Shown: positions 29,861 through 40,830 of the stretch, piece by piece
How the letters are laid out: every line of letters starts with the position of its first letter
Numbering within the stretch: position 1 is the first letter of the stretch
Assembly (NCBI GenBank): GCA_016756695.1
Contig: CP066701.1
Location: 2,322,001 to 2,386,000, forward strand
Direction of reading: 5' to 3'
DNA length: 64,000 nucleotides
Source: Heyndrickxia sporothermodurans
GTDB taxonomy: Bacteria > Bacillota > Bacilli > Bacillales > Bacillaceae_C
Program-made: the position numbers and the translations under genes
Notes under the pieces: model-generated
Seen by the model: the letters and a program-made list of their open reading frames with translations, nothing else
Told to the model about the DNA's origin: nothing
Databases searched by the model: none

Positions 29861-31481
29861 TTATTTAGGTAAGTTTTTAAAATCTATGCAAACGATTGGA
29901 AGTGTTGTTGACCAAGGCAGTACTTTATCCAGGGCATTTTTATCTGTCAGATCAATGTTAGGTAACTTCTCAAATAAATAGCGAAGGTAATAATATGGGT
30001 TTAGGCCATTTTCCTTTGCTGTTTCCACAATGCTATAAATGATTGCGCTAGCCCTTGCACCTTTCGGTGTATTTGAAAAAAGGAAGTTTTTTCTCCCAAT
30101 AACAAAGGGCTTTATTGAGCGCTCGCTTCTATTATTATCAATTTCTAATCGTCCATCCTCTAGGAATGCCACTAATTTCTTCCATTGATTGAGACAGTAG
30201 GTAATCGCCTGACCTAAAGCGCTTTTTGGTAACACTTTTTGCTTCTGTATTTTTAGCCATGACAAAAAAGCATCCAAGACTGGCTTGCTGCGTTCTAATC
30301 GTTTTTCGTATCGTTCCATAGAGGATAACTCCTTTAGGTCGCGCTCAATGCGATATAGTTGGTTACAGTATTGGAGACCTTCCATTGCTGCTACTCCTGA
30401 TGTCAGACGCTTTGAAGAAGGCAATACTTTTAAAGCCTCATCAAATTTACGTCGAGCATGAGCCATGCAACCGACCAGTTTTACATTAGGTACCTTATGG
30501 TACCCGGCGTATCCATCAACCTGTAAATATCCTTTAAACCCTGACAGGAATTTCTCGGCATTTTTGCCTGACCTAGTTTCCTGATAATCGTAAAGGATGA
30601 TTGAAGGTCCTTCTTTTCCAGTACGGTAGAGCCAGAGATATGATTTTGAGGTGGCTGGCCGACCGGGTTCGTGAAGTACCTGCAGGGTCGATTCGTCCGC
30701 ATGTAAAATATCCTTTTCCAAAAGAAGTTGATGCATGCGATCATAAAGTGGGCTCAACCACCGGTTGGCCCCGTGAATCATCCAATTGGCAAGGGTTTGG
30801 CGTGATAACGGTACCCCCAATCTGGAAAATTGCTTTTCTTGCCGGTATAATGGCAGCCCATCCACATATTTTTGATTCATAATATGTGCCATTAAAGAAG
30901 GAGATGCTAAACTACCTGAATGAACCGGTTTAGGCATTGGTGCTGTTACAACCGGAGTTTCAATTTCTTCACGTTCACAATGGCGGCAAGAGTAAATGGA
31001 CTGAACATGTTTAACAACTTTCAATTCCGCAGGAATGTATTTTAGTTCCTGGCGTACTTGCGTACTCATTTCATGCAGATTTCCACCGCAACACGAACAA
31101 ACCTGCTCTTCAGGGGATAAACGATATTCAATCGTCTCCACAGGCAAGTTTTCTAACATCAGTTCACGTTGGCCGCGAACTTTGCGGCGCCGTTGATAAG
31201 TAATAGATTCCAAAGTAGGTTCCGGCAAATCTGGATTAGCTTCATTTTCTACTTCATTAAAAAGTTCCAATTGATCGGGGTTGGTTTTTCACTGGAAAAG
31301 CCGAATCTATTTTTCTGCAGAAGGCGAAGCTGTTCTTCAGTCCATTTAATTTGGTATCTAACGCGCTCTGCTTTTTTAGCTTCGCCTCTAATTCCGCATT
31401 TTGTTTCTCCAGCATTTCCAAGCGTTGCAGGAGTTCTTCAATTGTAGGGGTTGGGGTAGTTGAATTCGCTGTCTTTTTCAT
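29861..31481 (-). pseudogene. tnpC: IS66 TnpC of element B, B1 copy, N-terminal frameshifts
   Basis: Start ATG 31481, stop at 29861. Codons from 31270 onward are open (469 residues), covering the cysteine cluster, [20 protein letters not shown] and [11 protein letters not shown]. Differences from the intact B5 copy lie at about 31282-31290 (T run one short) and 31349-31358 (GGTAT for GGCCT), and one A/T run. Confidence 0.85.
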
Positions 31482-31528
31482 AAATATATTATACGATAAA
31501 ATAGGTAAATTCCCTGATTTTTCATTAT

Positions 31529-31881
31529 TTAAATTACTGTTCTTGCTGTTACAACAGGGTGTGCCTGTTTTTGTTCCAATGATAATCCATCTAATAACCA
31601 CCTTAATTGGCGTGGACTTATTTTCAGAGGACCCGAATTATTATCTGATGGCTAATGAAAATTTCCTCTCTCCAGCCGGCGATAATAAAGCCAAAAACCG
31701 TTATGATCCCATTGAAGAATTTTCAACTTGTCTCGCGCGGTTACAAAAACAAATAAACTCGAAGAAAAAGATCTAACTCGAATTCTTCTTTTACAAGAGC
31801 GACCAATCCATCGATAGATTTCCGTAAATCTGTGACACCTTGTGCGAGGTAGACACGATCAACCGTAACTTCTTTTAGCAT
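31529..31881 (-). pseudogene. tnpB: IS66 TnpB of element B, B1 copy, frameshifted
   Basis: Compared with the intact 118-aa gene of B5, differences lie at about 31731-31740 (CGCGCGG for CGCTGCCGG), 31798-31804 (GCGACC for GCAGCC), in two homopolymers and at one GGCC read as GGCT. Confidence 0.8.
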
Positions 31882-32198
31882 ACTGATTTCAATGCCTTAA
31901 CTACTTCCGCCAGTAGTGTTGGATTAAAGCCAGGTTTAACCACGATGGATGCTGAACCAACATTTATATGTAATGTTTCATTCTGTTGCTCAGATTCTTC
32001 TAATGTAACCGGAATCCACTTGCTGTTAGAATCTTGGGTTGAATAGAAATTATCGGCTTTATAAAGCCAATACTTTAACTGATGAATACTTATTTCATTG
32101 ATTTCACACCATTTGGATTGGGTGAGGCCACTCGCTCTGAAAAGAGCGATCCTACGCTCCCATTCCTTACGCAATTCTGGATTATTTCTTTGGGACAT
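31875..32198 (-). CDS. tnpA: IS66 TnpA of element B (B1)
   Basis: 107 aa, full-length for IS66 OrfA, from ATG 32198 behind GAGGAGG. An N-terminal helix-turn-helix (FRASGLTQSKWCEINEISIHQLKYWL) suggests DNA binding, perhaps at the element's ends. It overlaps tnpB by a few bases. Confidence 0.88.
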   Translation of the reverse strand: MSQRNNPELRKEWERRIALFRASGLTQSKWCEINEISIHQLKYWLYKADNFYSTQDSNSKWIPVTLEESEQQNETLHINVGSASIVVKPGFNPTLLAEVVKALKSVC

Positions 32199-32302
32199 AA
32201 AAAAACCTCCTCAAACTTTGATTTGAAGAGATTATCTCACAGGTACTATATATGTTAATAGGTGTATTCTATTTGACTCTTACTTTTGAATCCAACGATC
32301 GG

Positions 32303-32614
32303 CTACTTCAAGTTTTTCAGCAAGTGAGGGTTTTTCTTTTTTATAAGATCTCGTAGAATGGCGATTTCAAGGTCTTTTTCACCTAATATTATTTTTAGCT
32401 TTTCATTTTCCTCGGATAACTCTTTAGAATCAATATCTGGCAGCACAGTAACATCTACTTCACCGTATTTGCCATCTTTATATTCACGAATCCAACGACT
32501 TACCATGTTCGGATTCAGTTCGTATCGACGTGCTACTAACGAATTATTGCCTGTCTCAGTGGCTTCTTTTACGACTTGTAATTTGAAATCTTTTGAGTGT
32601 TTTGTTCGTTTCAT
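32303..32614 (-). CDS. IS3 OrfA (DNA-binding partner), with frameshift site
   Basis: 103 aa from ATG 32614. A helix-turn-helix (FKLQVVKEATETGNNSLVARRYE) and a C-terminal leucine-zipper-like region are typical of IS3 OrfA. Near the end (32342-32336) the minus strand reads A-AAA-AAG, the classic -1 slippery heptamer; slipping there joins OrfA to the OrfB frame (EKPSLAEKLEVADRWIQ). The fused OrfAB transposase could have been made before B1 entered the element. Confidence 0.85.
   Translation of the reverse strand: MKRTKHSKDFKLQVVKEATETGNNSLVARRYELNPNMVSRWIREYKDGKYGEVDVTVLPDIDSKELSEENEKLKIILGEKDLEIAILRDLIKKKNPHLLKNLK
32336..32342 (-). other. Programmed -1 ribosomal frameshift site of IS3
   Basis: A AAA AAG heptamer in the orfA/orfB overlap, in the correct phase for -1 slippage into orfB. 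The motif and its position match IS3-family practice. Confidence 0.75.
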
Positions 32615-32680
32615 TATGTCAGCCTCCTTGGTACATTAAGTAGTATAATATTTATTACTCTTACTGTCCAAGTTTATTTA

Positions 32681-32950
32681 GGGGCTATAGAGTATGTTGT
32701 TAGGGATGAAAATGATTTAAATCGAATTCCATTTTTGGATAATACAGTCGATAAAAACGGAGGTAATGCAGAAAATTTAAGGGAAACTGAATATAATGAG
32801 GAAGTGAAAGTGTTATTTTCTCTTTTAAAACAATATGATAGTGAAAATATTAAATTGAAAGATTATCAAGTTGGGGAAATAGTAAATACTTTAATGCAAG
32901 GGATGGAAATTGATTATGAACATTCAAAAGTTGATAATAAAGAATTTTAA
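32681..32950 (+). pseudogene. Middle gene of the ABC-type operon, 3' fragment
   Basis: 89 codons and a stop continue the protein begun at 28383 (GAIEYVVRDENDLNRIPF ... MEIDYEHSKVDNKEF). The exact host/IS border lies somewhere between about 32672 and 32690. The last 35 bases overlap the start of the ATPase gene at 32916, another sign that the three genes form one operon. Confidence 0.65.
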
Positions 32951-33330
32951 AAACTATATGGGCGAGGTCGTATTTGATTTATCCAAGGAAGTTATACTTC
33001 TATACGGTGCCAATGGATTTGGTAAAAGTTCTTTCTTTGATGCTATTGAATGGTGTTTAACAGGAAAAATAAATAGATTTGATGGTTCAGAAAATGAGCT
33101 AAAATACGATATTGCTAATAAAAGAATTCATATTGAAGAGAGCTTTGAAGTAGCAGTTGCTTTGGAATTCGATGGGAATACTTTAATTAGATACTTTAAT
33201 GTAACAAATGGTAACGTTGGAAATTTGCAAGTGAGAATTATATCAAAAGATGAAAATGTTCATATTGGTCAAGAACAAATAGAAAATTTCTTAAAAATGC
33301 ACACTGCGAATTCTATTACATATGAACGAG
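32916..33330 (+). pseudogene. Rad50/SMC-like ATPase of the ABC-type operon, N-terminal fragment
   Basis: 138 codons from ATG 32916 before element B2. A typical RecF/Rad50 N-terminus (MNIQKLIIKNFKNYMGEVVF) leads into Walker A, YGANGFGKSSFFDAIEW, near residues 29-45. The full protein is rebuilt by joining 32916-33330, 35819-36569 and 39046-40576, which gives exactly 899 codons with no stop (898 aa). A head domain, long coiled coils and a central CPVC zinc hook are then in Rad50 order. This piece alone has no Walker B or signature motif, so it cannot hydrolyse ATP. Confidence 0.88.
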
Positions 33331-33415
33331 GTAAGAGTCAAATAGAATACACCTATTAACATATATAGTACCTGTGAGATAATCTCTTCAAATCAAAGTT
33401 TGAGGAGGTTTTTTT

Positions 33416-33739
33416 ATGTCCCAAAGAAATAATCCAGAATTGCGTAAGGAATGGGAGCGTAGGATCGCTCTTTTCAAAGCGAGTGGCCTCACCCAATCCA
33501 AATGGTGTGAAATCAATGAAATAAGTATTCATCAGTTAAAGTATTGGCTTTATAAAGCCGATAATTTCTATTCAACCCAAGATTCTAACAGCAAGTGGAT
33601 TCCGGTTACATTAGAAGAATCTGAGCAACAGAATGAAACATTACATATAAATGTTGGTTCAGCATCCATCGTGGTTAAACCTGGCTTTAATCCAACACTA
33701 CTGGCGGAAGTAGTTAAGGCATTGAAATCAGTATGCTAA
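33416..33739 (+). CDS. tnpA: IS66 TnpA of element B (B2)
   Basis: 107 aa. Differs from the other copies by one residue (Lys for Arg in the FRASG motif, codon AAA for AGA). Confidence 0.88.
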   Translation: MSQRNNPELRKEWERRIALFKASGLTQSKWCEINEISIHQLKYWLYKADNFYSTQDSNSKWIPVTLEESEQQNETLHINVGSASIVVKPGFNPTLLAEVVKALKSVC

Positions 33740-34089
33740 AAGAAGTTACGGTTGATCGTGTCTACCTCGCACAAGGTGTCACAGATTTACGGAAATCTAT
33801 CGATGGATTGGCTGCTCTTGTAAAAGAAGAATTCGAGTTAGATCTTTTTTCTTCGAGTTTATTTGTTTTTTGTAACCGGCAGCGAGACAAGTTGAAAATT
33901 CTTCAATGGGATCATAACGGTTTTTGGCTTTATTATCGCCGGCTGGAGAGAGGAAATTTTCATTGGCCATCAGATAATAATTCGGGTCCTCTGAAAATAA
34001 GTCCACGCCAATTAAGGTGGTTATTAGATGGATTATCATTGGAACAAAAACAGGCACACCCTGTTGTAACAGCAAGAACAGTAATTTAA
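33733..34089 (+). CDS. tnpB: IS66 TnpB of element B, intact (B2)
   Basis: 118 aa, identical to the intact copy in B5. Core motif [20 protein letters not shown], then [36 protein letters not shown]. Its start overlaps the tnpA stop. Confidence 0.9.
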   Translation: MLKEVTVDRVYLAQGVTDLRKSIDGLAALVKEEFELDLFSSSLFVFCNRQRDKLKILQWDHNGFWLYYRRLERGNFHWPSDNNSGPLKISPRQLRWLLDGLSLEQKQAHPVVTARTVI

Positions 34090-34136
34090 ATAATGAAAAA
34101 TCAGGGAATTTACCTATTTTATCGTATAATATATTT

Positions 34137-35759
34137 ATGAAAAAGACAGCGAATTCAACTACCCCAACCCCTACAATTGAAGAACTCCTGCAACGCTTGG
34201 AAATGCTGGAGAAACAAAATGCGGAATTAGAGGCGAAGCTAAAAAAGCAGAGCGCGTTAGAGGCCAAATTAAAATGGACTGAAGAACAGCTTCGCCTTCT
34301 GCAGAAAAATAGATTCGGCTTTTCCAGTGAAAAAACCAACCCCGATCAATTGGAACTTTTTAATGAAGTAGAAAATGAAGCTAATCCAGATTTGCCGGAA
34401 CCTACTTTGGAATCTATTACTTATCAACGGCGCCGCAAAGTTCGCGGCCAACGTGAACTGATGTTAGAAAACTTGCCTGTGGAGACGATTGAATATCGTT
34501 TATCCCCTGAAGAGCAGGTTTGTTCGTGTTGCGGTGGAAATCTGCATGAAATGAGTACGCAAGTACGCCAGGAACTAAAATACATTCCTGCGGAATTGAA
34601 AGTTGTTAAACATGTTCAGTCCATTTACTCTTGCCGCCATTGTGAACGTGAAGAAATTGAAACTCCGGTTGTAACAGCACCAATGCCTAAACCGGTTCAT
34701 TCAGGTAGTTTAGCATCTCCTTCTTTAATGGCACATATTATGAATCAAAAATATGTGGATGGTACGCCATTATACCGGCAAGAAAAGCAATTTTCCAGAT
34801 TGGGGTACCGTTATCACGCCAAACCCTTGCCAATTGGATGATTCACGGGTACCAACCGGTGGTTGAGCCCACTTTATGATCGCATGCATCAACTTCTTTT
34901 GGAAAAGGATATTTTACATGCGGACGAATCGACCCTGCAGGTACTTCACGAACCCGGTCAGTACCAGCCACCTCAAAATCATATCTCTGGCTCTACCGTA
35001 CTGGAAAAGAAGGACCTTCAATCATCCTTTACGATTATCAGGAAACTAGGTCAGGCAAAAATGCCGAGAAATTCCTGTCAGGGTTTAAAGGATATTTACA
35101 GGTTGATGGATACGCCGGGTACCATAAGGTACCTAATGTGTAAAACTGGTCGGTTGCATGGCTCATGCTCGACGTAAATTTGATGAGGCTTTAAAAGTAT
35201 TGCCTTCTTCAAAGCGTCTGACATCAGGAGTAGCGACAATGGAAGGTCTCCAATACTGTAACCAACTATATCGCATTGAGCGCGACCTAAAGGAGTTATC
35301 CTCTATGGAACGATACGAAAACGATTAGAACGCAAGCCAGTCTTGGATGCTTTTTTGTCATGGCTAAAAATACAGAAGCAAAAAGTGTTACCAAAAAGCG
35401 CTTTAGGTCAGGCGATTACCTACTGTCTCAATCAATGGAAGAAATTAGTGGCATTCCTAGAGGATGGACGATTAGAAATTGATAATAATAGAAGCGAGCG
35501 CTCAATAAAGCCCTTTGTTATTGGGAGAAAAAACTTCCTTTTTTCAAATACACCGAAAGGTGCAAGGGCTAGCGCAATCATTTATAGCATTGTGGAAACA
35601 GCAAAGGAAAATGGCCTAAACCCATATTATTACCTTCGCTATTTATTTGAGAAGTTACCTAACATTGATCTGACAGATAAAAATGCCCTGGATAAAGTAC
35701 TGCCTTGGTCAACAACACTTCCAATCGTTTGCATAGATTTTAAAAACTTACCTAAATAA
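34137..35759 (+). pseudogene. tnpC: IS66 TnpC of element B, B2 copy, many indels
   Basis: Open from 34137 to about 34841, then broken. The differences from B5 are at 34761-34768 (GGTACGCC for GGGCTGCC), 34847-34854 (GGGTACC for GGGGCC), 34957-34966 (CAGTACC for CGGCC), about 35143 (GTGT for GT), about 35235 (GCGAC for GCAGC) and two near 35315-35335 (one A-run, one GCAGC loss). The final part (35343-35759) is open. The number and type of changes are hard to explain as decay. Confidence 0.85.
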
Positions 35760-35818
35760 TAACTCGATCCCCATCTGGTTGACAGGTGGGGATTATTTTA
35801 CGCTTACATATGAACGAG

Positions 35819-36569
35819 GGGGTTTTAGTCAATTATTAAAGCAAGCTTATATTCTATCTCAAGATCAAGTGACAGATTTTATTACAAGTGAAGATGCGAA
35901 AGAACGGTATAAAGCTTTAGCTAATATAATGGGTTTAAAATCAATGCTTCTCGAATTTGATAATTTTAAAAGAGTATTAAAAGGTTTAGAAAAAAATAAA
36001 GATAATTTATCTGACCAAATTAGTGAGTTAGATAAGGCTATAATAAACAAGAAAGAAACAATGCATTATTTTGAAAGAGAGAAATTAGACGAATTATCGA
36101 GTACGTATGGAATTTTATTATCGGATGGCAATACAAAAATCAATGTGGAAAATGAAATAGCTAAAAGACTAAATACTAAAAACCATTTAGAGAAATACAT
36201 AGAATTTTACAGTAAAATAGAAGATGGGCAAAGAAATAGTAGCCTTAATGAATTGAAGAATCTTTTGAATGATTATGAATCTAGAGAAGAACTTCTTTTA
36301 GGTAAAAATAAAAAAGCAGAACTTCTGTTAGAACGTTTAAGCGATAAAATACTGAGTTTGTCAAATTTAGAAGAGAATTTAGAAAAAGTTAACGGATTAA
36401 AAGGTGAGCTTAATGGTCTACAGATTTTATTGAAAGAGTTAAATGTTGAAGAAAGTAATATCGATGAATTAAATGAAAAGCTTGAATTACTAAGAAGTGA
36501 GAAATTAAAGCTAGAATACAATTTAGCAGCTGTAAAATTTAAAAGTATAAATATTCCTCTGATTGAAAA
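35819..36569 (+). pseudogene. Rad50/SMC-like ATPase, middle fragment
   Basis: About 250 codons between B2 and B3. It begins GGFSQLLKQAYILSQDQVTDFI (residue 139 onward, including a Q-loop-like YILSQDQ), then long heptad-rich coiled coil (ENLEKVNGLKGELNGLQILLKELN). No stop codons are present in the host frame. Confidence 0.88.
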
Positions 36570-36654
36570 GTAAGAGTCAAATAGAATACACCTATTAACA
36601 TATATAGTACCTGTGAGATAATCTCTTCAAATCAAAGTTTGAGGAGGTTTTTTT

Positions 36655-36978
36655 ATGTCCCAAAGAAATAATCCAGAATTGCGTAAGGAATGGGAGCGTA
36701 GGATCGCTCTTTTCAGAGCGAGTGGCCTCACCCAATCCAAATGGTGTGAAATCAATGAAATAAGTATTCATCAGTTAAAGTATTGGCTTTATAAAGCCGA
36801 TAATTTCTATTCAACCCAAGATTCTAACAGCAAGTGGATTCCGGTTACATTAGAAGAATCTGAGCAACAGAATGAAACATTACATATAAATGTTGGTTCA
36901 GCATCCATCGTGGTTAAACCTGGCTTTAATCCAACACTACTGGCGGAAGTAGTTAAGGCATTGAAATCAGTATGCTAA
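36655..36978 (+). CDS. tnpA: IS66 TnpA of element B (B3)
   Basis: 107 aa, identical to the B1, B4 and B5 copies. Confidence 0.88.
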   Translation: MSQRNNPELRKEWERRIALFRASGLTQSKWCEINEISIHQLKYWLYKADNFYSTQDSNSKWIPVTLEESEQQNETLHINVGSASIVVKPGFNPTLLAEVVKALKSVC

Positions 36979-37323
36979 AAGAAGTTACGGTTGATCGTGT
37001 CTACCTCGCACAAGGTGTCACAGATTTACGGAAATCTATCGATGGATTGGTGCTCTTGTAAAAGAAGAATTCGAGTTAGATCTTTTTCTTCGAGTTTATT
37101 TGTTTTTGTAACCGGCGCGAGACAAGTTGAAAATTCTTCAATGGGATCATAACGGTTTTTGGCTTTATTATCGCCGGCTGGAGAGAGGAAATTTTCATTA
37201 CCATCAGATAATAATTCGGGTCCTCTGAAAATAAGTCCACGCCAATTAAGGTGGTTATTAGATGGATTATCATTGGAACAAAAACAGGCACACCCTGTTG
37301 TAACAGCAAGAACAGTAATTTAA
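36972..37323 (+). pseudogene. tnpB: IS66 TnpB of element B, B3 copy, frameshifted
   Basis: 352 bases, not a multiple of three. Changes at about 37050 (GGTGC for GGCTGC), 37113 (GGCGCG for GGCAGCG), 37198 (TTACC for TTGGCC) and two homopolymers. Confidence 0.8.
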
Positions 37324-37369
37324 ATAATGAAAAATCAGGAATTTACCTATTTTATCGTATAATATATTT

Positions 37370-38989
37370 ATGAAAAAGACAGCGAATTCAACTACCCCAA
37401 CCCCTACAATTGAAGAACTCCTGCAACGCTTGGAAATGCTGGAGAAACAAAATGCGGAATTAGAGGCGAAGCTAAAAAGCAGAGCGCGTTAGAGTACCAA
37501 ATTAAAATGGACTGAAGAACAGCTTCGCCTTCTGCAGAAAAATAGATTCGGCTTTTCCAGTGAAAAAACCAACCCCGATCAATTGGAACTTTTTAATGAA
37601 GTAGAAAATGAAGCTAATCCAGATTTGCCGGAACCTACTTTGGAATCTATTACTTATCAACGGCGCCGCAAAGTTCGGTACAACGTGAACTGATGTTAGA
37701 AAACTTGCCTGTGGAGACGATTGAATATCGTTTATCCCCTGAAGAGCAGGTTTGTTCGTGTTGCGGTGGAAATCTGCATGAAATGAGTACGCAAGTACGC
37801 CAGGAACTAAAATACATTCCTGCGGAATTGAAAGTTGTTAAACATGTTCAGTCCATTTACTCTTGCCGCCATTGTGAACGTGAAGAAATTGAAACTCCGG
37901 TTGTAACAGCACCAATGCCTAAACCGGTTCATTCAGGTAGTTTAGCATCTCCTTCTTTAATGGCACATATTATGAATCAAAAATATGTGGATGGGCTGCC
38001 ATTATACCGGCAAGAAAAGCAATTTTCCAGATTGGGGGTACCGTTATCACGCCAAACCCTTGCCAATTGGATGATTCACGGGGCCAACCGGTGGTTGAGC
38101 CCACTTTATGATCGCATGCATCAACTTCTTTTGAAAAGGATATTTTACATGCGGACGAATCGACCCTGCAGGTACTTCACGAACCCGGTCACCAGCCACC
38201 TCAAAATCATATCTCTGGCTCTACCGTACTGGAAAAGAAGGACCTTCAATCATCCTTTACGATTATCAGGAAACTAGGTCAGGCAAAAATGCCGAGAAAT
38301 TCCTGTCAGGGTTTAAAGGATATTTACAGGTTGATGGATACGCCGGGTACCATAAGGTACCTAATGTAAAACTGGTCGGTTGCATGGCTCATGCTCGACG
38401 TAAATTTGATGAGGCTTTAAAAGTATTGCCTTCTTCAAAGCGTCTGACATCAGGAGTAGCAGCAATGGAAGGTCTCCAATACTGTAACCAACTATATCGC
38501 ATTGAGCGCGACCTAAAGGAGTTATCCTCTATGGAACGATACGAAAAACGATTAGAACGCAGCAAGCCAGTCTTGGATGCTTTTTTGTCATGGCTAAAAA
38601 TACAGAAGCAAAAAGTGTTACCAAAAAGCGCTTTAGGTCAGGCGATTACCTACTGTCTCAATCAATGGAAGAAATTAGTGGCATTCCTAGAGGATGGACG
38701 ATTAGAAATTGATAATAATAGAAGCGAGCGCTCAATAAAGCCCTTTGTTATTGGGAGAAAAAACTTCCTTTTTTCAAATACACCGAAAGGTGCAAGGGCT
38801 AGCGCAATCATTTATAGCATTGTGGAAACAGCAAAGGAAAATGGCCTAAACCCATATTATTACCTTCGCTATTTATTTGAGAAGTTACCTAACATTGATC
38901 TGACAGATAAAAATGCCCTGGATAAAGTACTGCCTTGGTCAACAACACTTCCAATCGTTTGCATAGATTTTAAAAACTTACCTAAATAA
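37370..38989 (+). pseudogene. tnpC: IS66 TnpC of element B, B3 copy, several indels
   Basis: Open stretches 37693-38277 and 38384-38989 keep the cysteine cluster and the Glu motif. Differences from B5 lie at about 37470 (A run), 37494 (GTACC for GGCC), 37677 (GGTACAAC for GCGGCCAAC), 38133 (one G lost) and 38189 (TCACC for TCGGCC). Confidence 0.85.
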
Positions 38990-39045
38990 TAACTCGATCC
39001 CCATCTGGTTGACAGGTGGGGATTATTTTACGCTTACATTGAAAA

Positions 39046-40576
39046 TGCAAAAAAATCTATTGTTTTTATAATGGAAAAATTAGAACGAATAAGTATTCAC
39101 CTTCAAAAAAATAATAGTGTATTGGAGAAAATAGAGAGAATTATTGAGGAGAATAAAGATCAAGTTCTAGCTAAGTTAATATCAGGCATTAGAGATGTTC
39201 AAGTATACACGAATAAATATGATTTAAATTATTGTCCTGTTTGTTCTTCACAAACAAATAATTTAAATAGTGATATAGCTCAAAATTTAAATGATTATTT
39301 GAATCAACTTAATGATGAAAGTAGTTATTATGAGAAAACTATAAGATTATCAAAACATCTTGAAAATAGAAAGAAGAAATTAAATGAAGAAATTAGAAGG
39401 CTAAAAAGAAATCAAGAGGAAAATGAAACTAAAATAAAAAGCTTTGATAATGAAATAGCTAATTATAAATCATCAGATTTATTTGATGAAATGTTATTTT
39501 CAGAAAAACAATCTATTCTAGAAGAGCATTTAGCAAAAAATTCGCTAGAAATAAATCAAAGAAAAGAAGCTATTGAAGTAATTTTAAAAATAGAAAAAGT
39601 ATCAAGTGATATATCAGGTTATGAAAAAACCTCTAAAGTTACGAATAAAATAAAGTCTGCTAAAGACCTGAAAAAAAGTATTGATAAGAATACTGCGAGA
39701 AAATATTTTGTGAATGCGAAATATCAAAGTAATATTTCTTTACTTAAAGAAATAAAGCATAATATTTCAAGCGTTAAATTAATTATTCTCAATCTACAAA
39801 GTTTATTGAATGAGAATCAATATAATCAAAGGTTTATAGAAATATTTGATTTTGTTTTAGAATCAATACAAAAAATTGACATTGAGATTGATGAAATAAA
39901 TTTTATTAAAGATTTGTTAGTGAAACAGGAAATTAATAATAATGTTCTAAAACAAATCTCTAATATCCAAAAAAACAAAAATGATTTAAACTCTAAAATG
40001 GGCAAATTGAATTCTTATATAGGTTTATTAGAAAAATATAAGCAAGAAAAACGAAGTTTGATAGGAGATGGGATTTCGGATTTTCTTAATCGAGGCCATT
40101 CTACCGTGCAAAGATATTTTAGATATTTAGATCCGATTCCAAGTGATTGTGATTTAGTATTTGAAGGAAGCGAAGAGCAAATAAATATAAAAGTAGCGTA
40201 TAATAAAGAATTACGTGATAAGCCTGGTGGAAAAAGTAATGCTAAAAATATTTTAAGTTCAGGGCAATTAAATGTATTAGCCATATCTATATTTTTAGCA
40301 ATTAATAAAGAACAACAAATACATTCACTAAATTTTGTAGGTATAGATGATCCAATCCAAAATATGGATGACATTAATCAATACACTATGTGTGACGTTT
40401 TAAATAATATAGAAAAGCAACTCATAGTTTCTACACATGATTTTAATTTCTTAAAATTATTTATAAAGAAAAATGAGCATAGAAAAAATGATATTATTAT
40501 CTATAATTTAAAAAGTCCTTACATTAGTTCTGACAAATTAGAAATGATTAAATTTGATTCTCATAGATCAATTTGA
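39046..40576 (+). pseudogene. Rad50/SMC-like ATPase, C-terminal fragment with zinc hook
   Basis: About 509 codons from the B3 border to TGA 40576. In the rebuilt protein the zinc hook YCPVCSS is near residue 452, almost exactly central, as in Rad50/SbcC. Coiled coils follow, then the ABC signature LSSGQLNVLAISIF near 791, Walker B with D-loop FVGIDDPIQNMDD near 818, and the H-loop STHDF near 850. This matches the LmuB/DdmC-type ATPase that senses DNA ends or plasmids in Lamassu/Ddm systems; membership is inferred from layout and motifs. From ATG 39071 a C-terminal product of 501 aa could be made, but without Walker A. Confidence 0.88.
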
Positions 40577-40830
40577 TCAAACTTTTTTATAAATACTAAA
40601 TCTACTCCAAAATCAAACACACGCATTTTGATCAATCTTTTTTTAAAATGCATAGATTTTCTCAATTATAGAATCAACTTTTGCAAGGACATTTTAATCA
40701 GACTTTATTCCAAACCAACAAATGTGTAGATTTAAAATAAAGTTTAACTGTTTGAGTCAATTTCATAATTGCTCTTTTTAAAAATACAGAATCCTACAGA
40801 ATTTCTAAAATATATTTTTAAAAACAGAAA

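Larger units (their letters stand above)
29813..32283 (-). mobile_element. IS66-family element B, copy B1
   Basis: 2471 bp. Ends are GTAAGCGTAAAATAATCC at the left and, reverse-complemented, GTAAGAGTCAAATAGAAT at the right. The 8-bp duplication TTTTGAAT lies at 29805-29812 and 32284-32291. Genes tnpA, tnpB and tnpC read leftward; tnpB and tnpC have small indels. A hairpin at the tnpC side (ATCCCCA...TGGGGAT) can terminate tnpC transcription. Confidence 0.93.
28695..32685 (-). mobile_element. IS3-family element (IS3-C), split by B1; ends approximate
   Basis: Carries orfA (32303-32614) and orfB (28907-29804, continued on the far side of B1) on the minus strand. Both ends contain TTGGACAGTA near an ACCCCC or GCCCC tract (28698-28722 and, reversed, 32660-32685), typical of IS3-type termini. 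I could not find an unambiguous target duplication. It interrupts the middle gene of the operon. Confidence 0.75.
33331..35807 (+). mobile_element. IS66-family element B, copy B2
   Basis: 2477 bp with the same ends as B1, inserted in the ATPase gene. Flanked by an 11-bp direct repeat ATATGAACGAG (33320-33330 and 35808-35818), longer than the 8 bp at the other four copies. Removing the element and one 11-bp copy restores the frame exactly. tnpA and tnpB are open; tnpC is broken. Confidence 0.9.
36570..39037 (+). mobile_element. IS66-family element B, copy B3
   Basis: 2468 bp in the same orientation as B2 and only 762 bp from it. The 8-bp duplication ATTGAAAA lies at 36562-36569 and 39038-39045. 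Recombination between B2 and B3 would delete the middle of the ATPase gene. tnpA is open, tnpB and tnpC are broken. Confidence 0.93.

Noticed and set aside
27267-40576. Reading the broken operon as a Wadjet (JetABCD) or MksBEF condensin system because of the gene sizes.
   Set aside because: The ATPase has a RecF/Rad50-type head and a CPVC zinc hook near its midpoint rather than an SMC hinge, and there is no JetD-like gene downstream.
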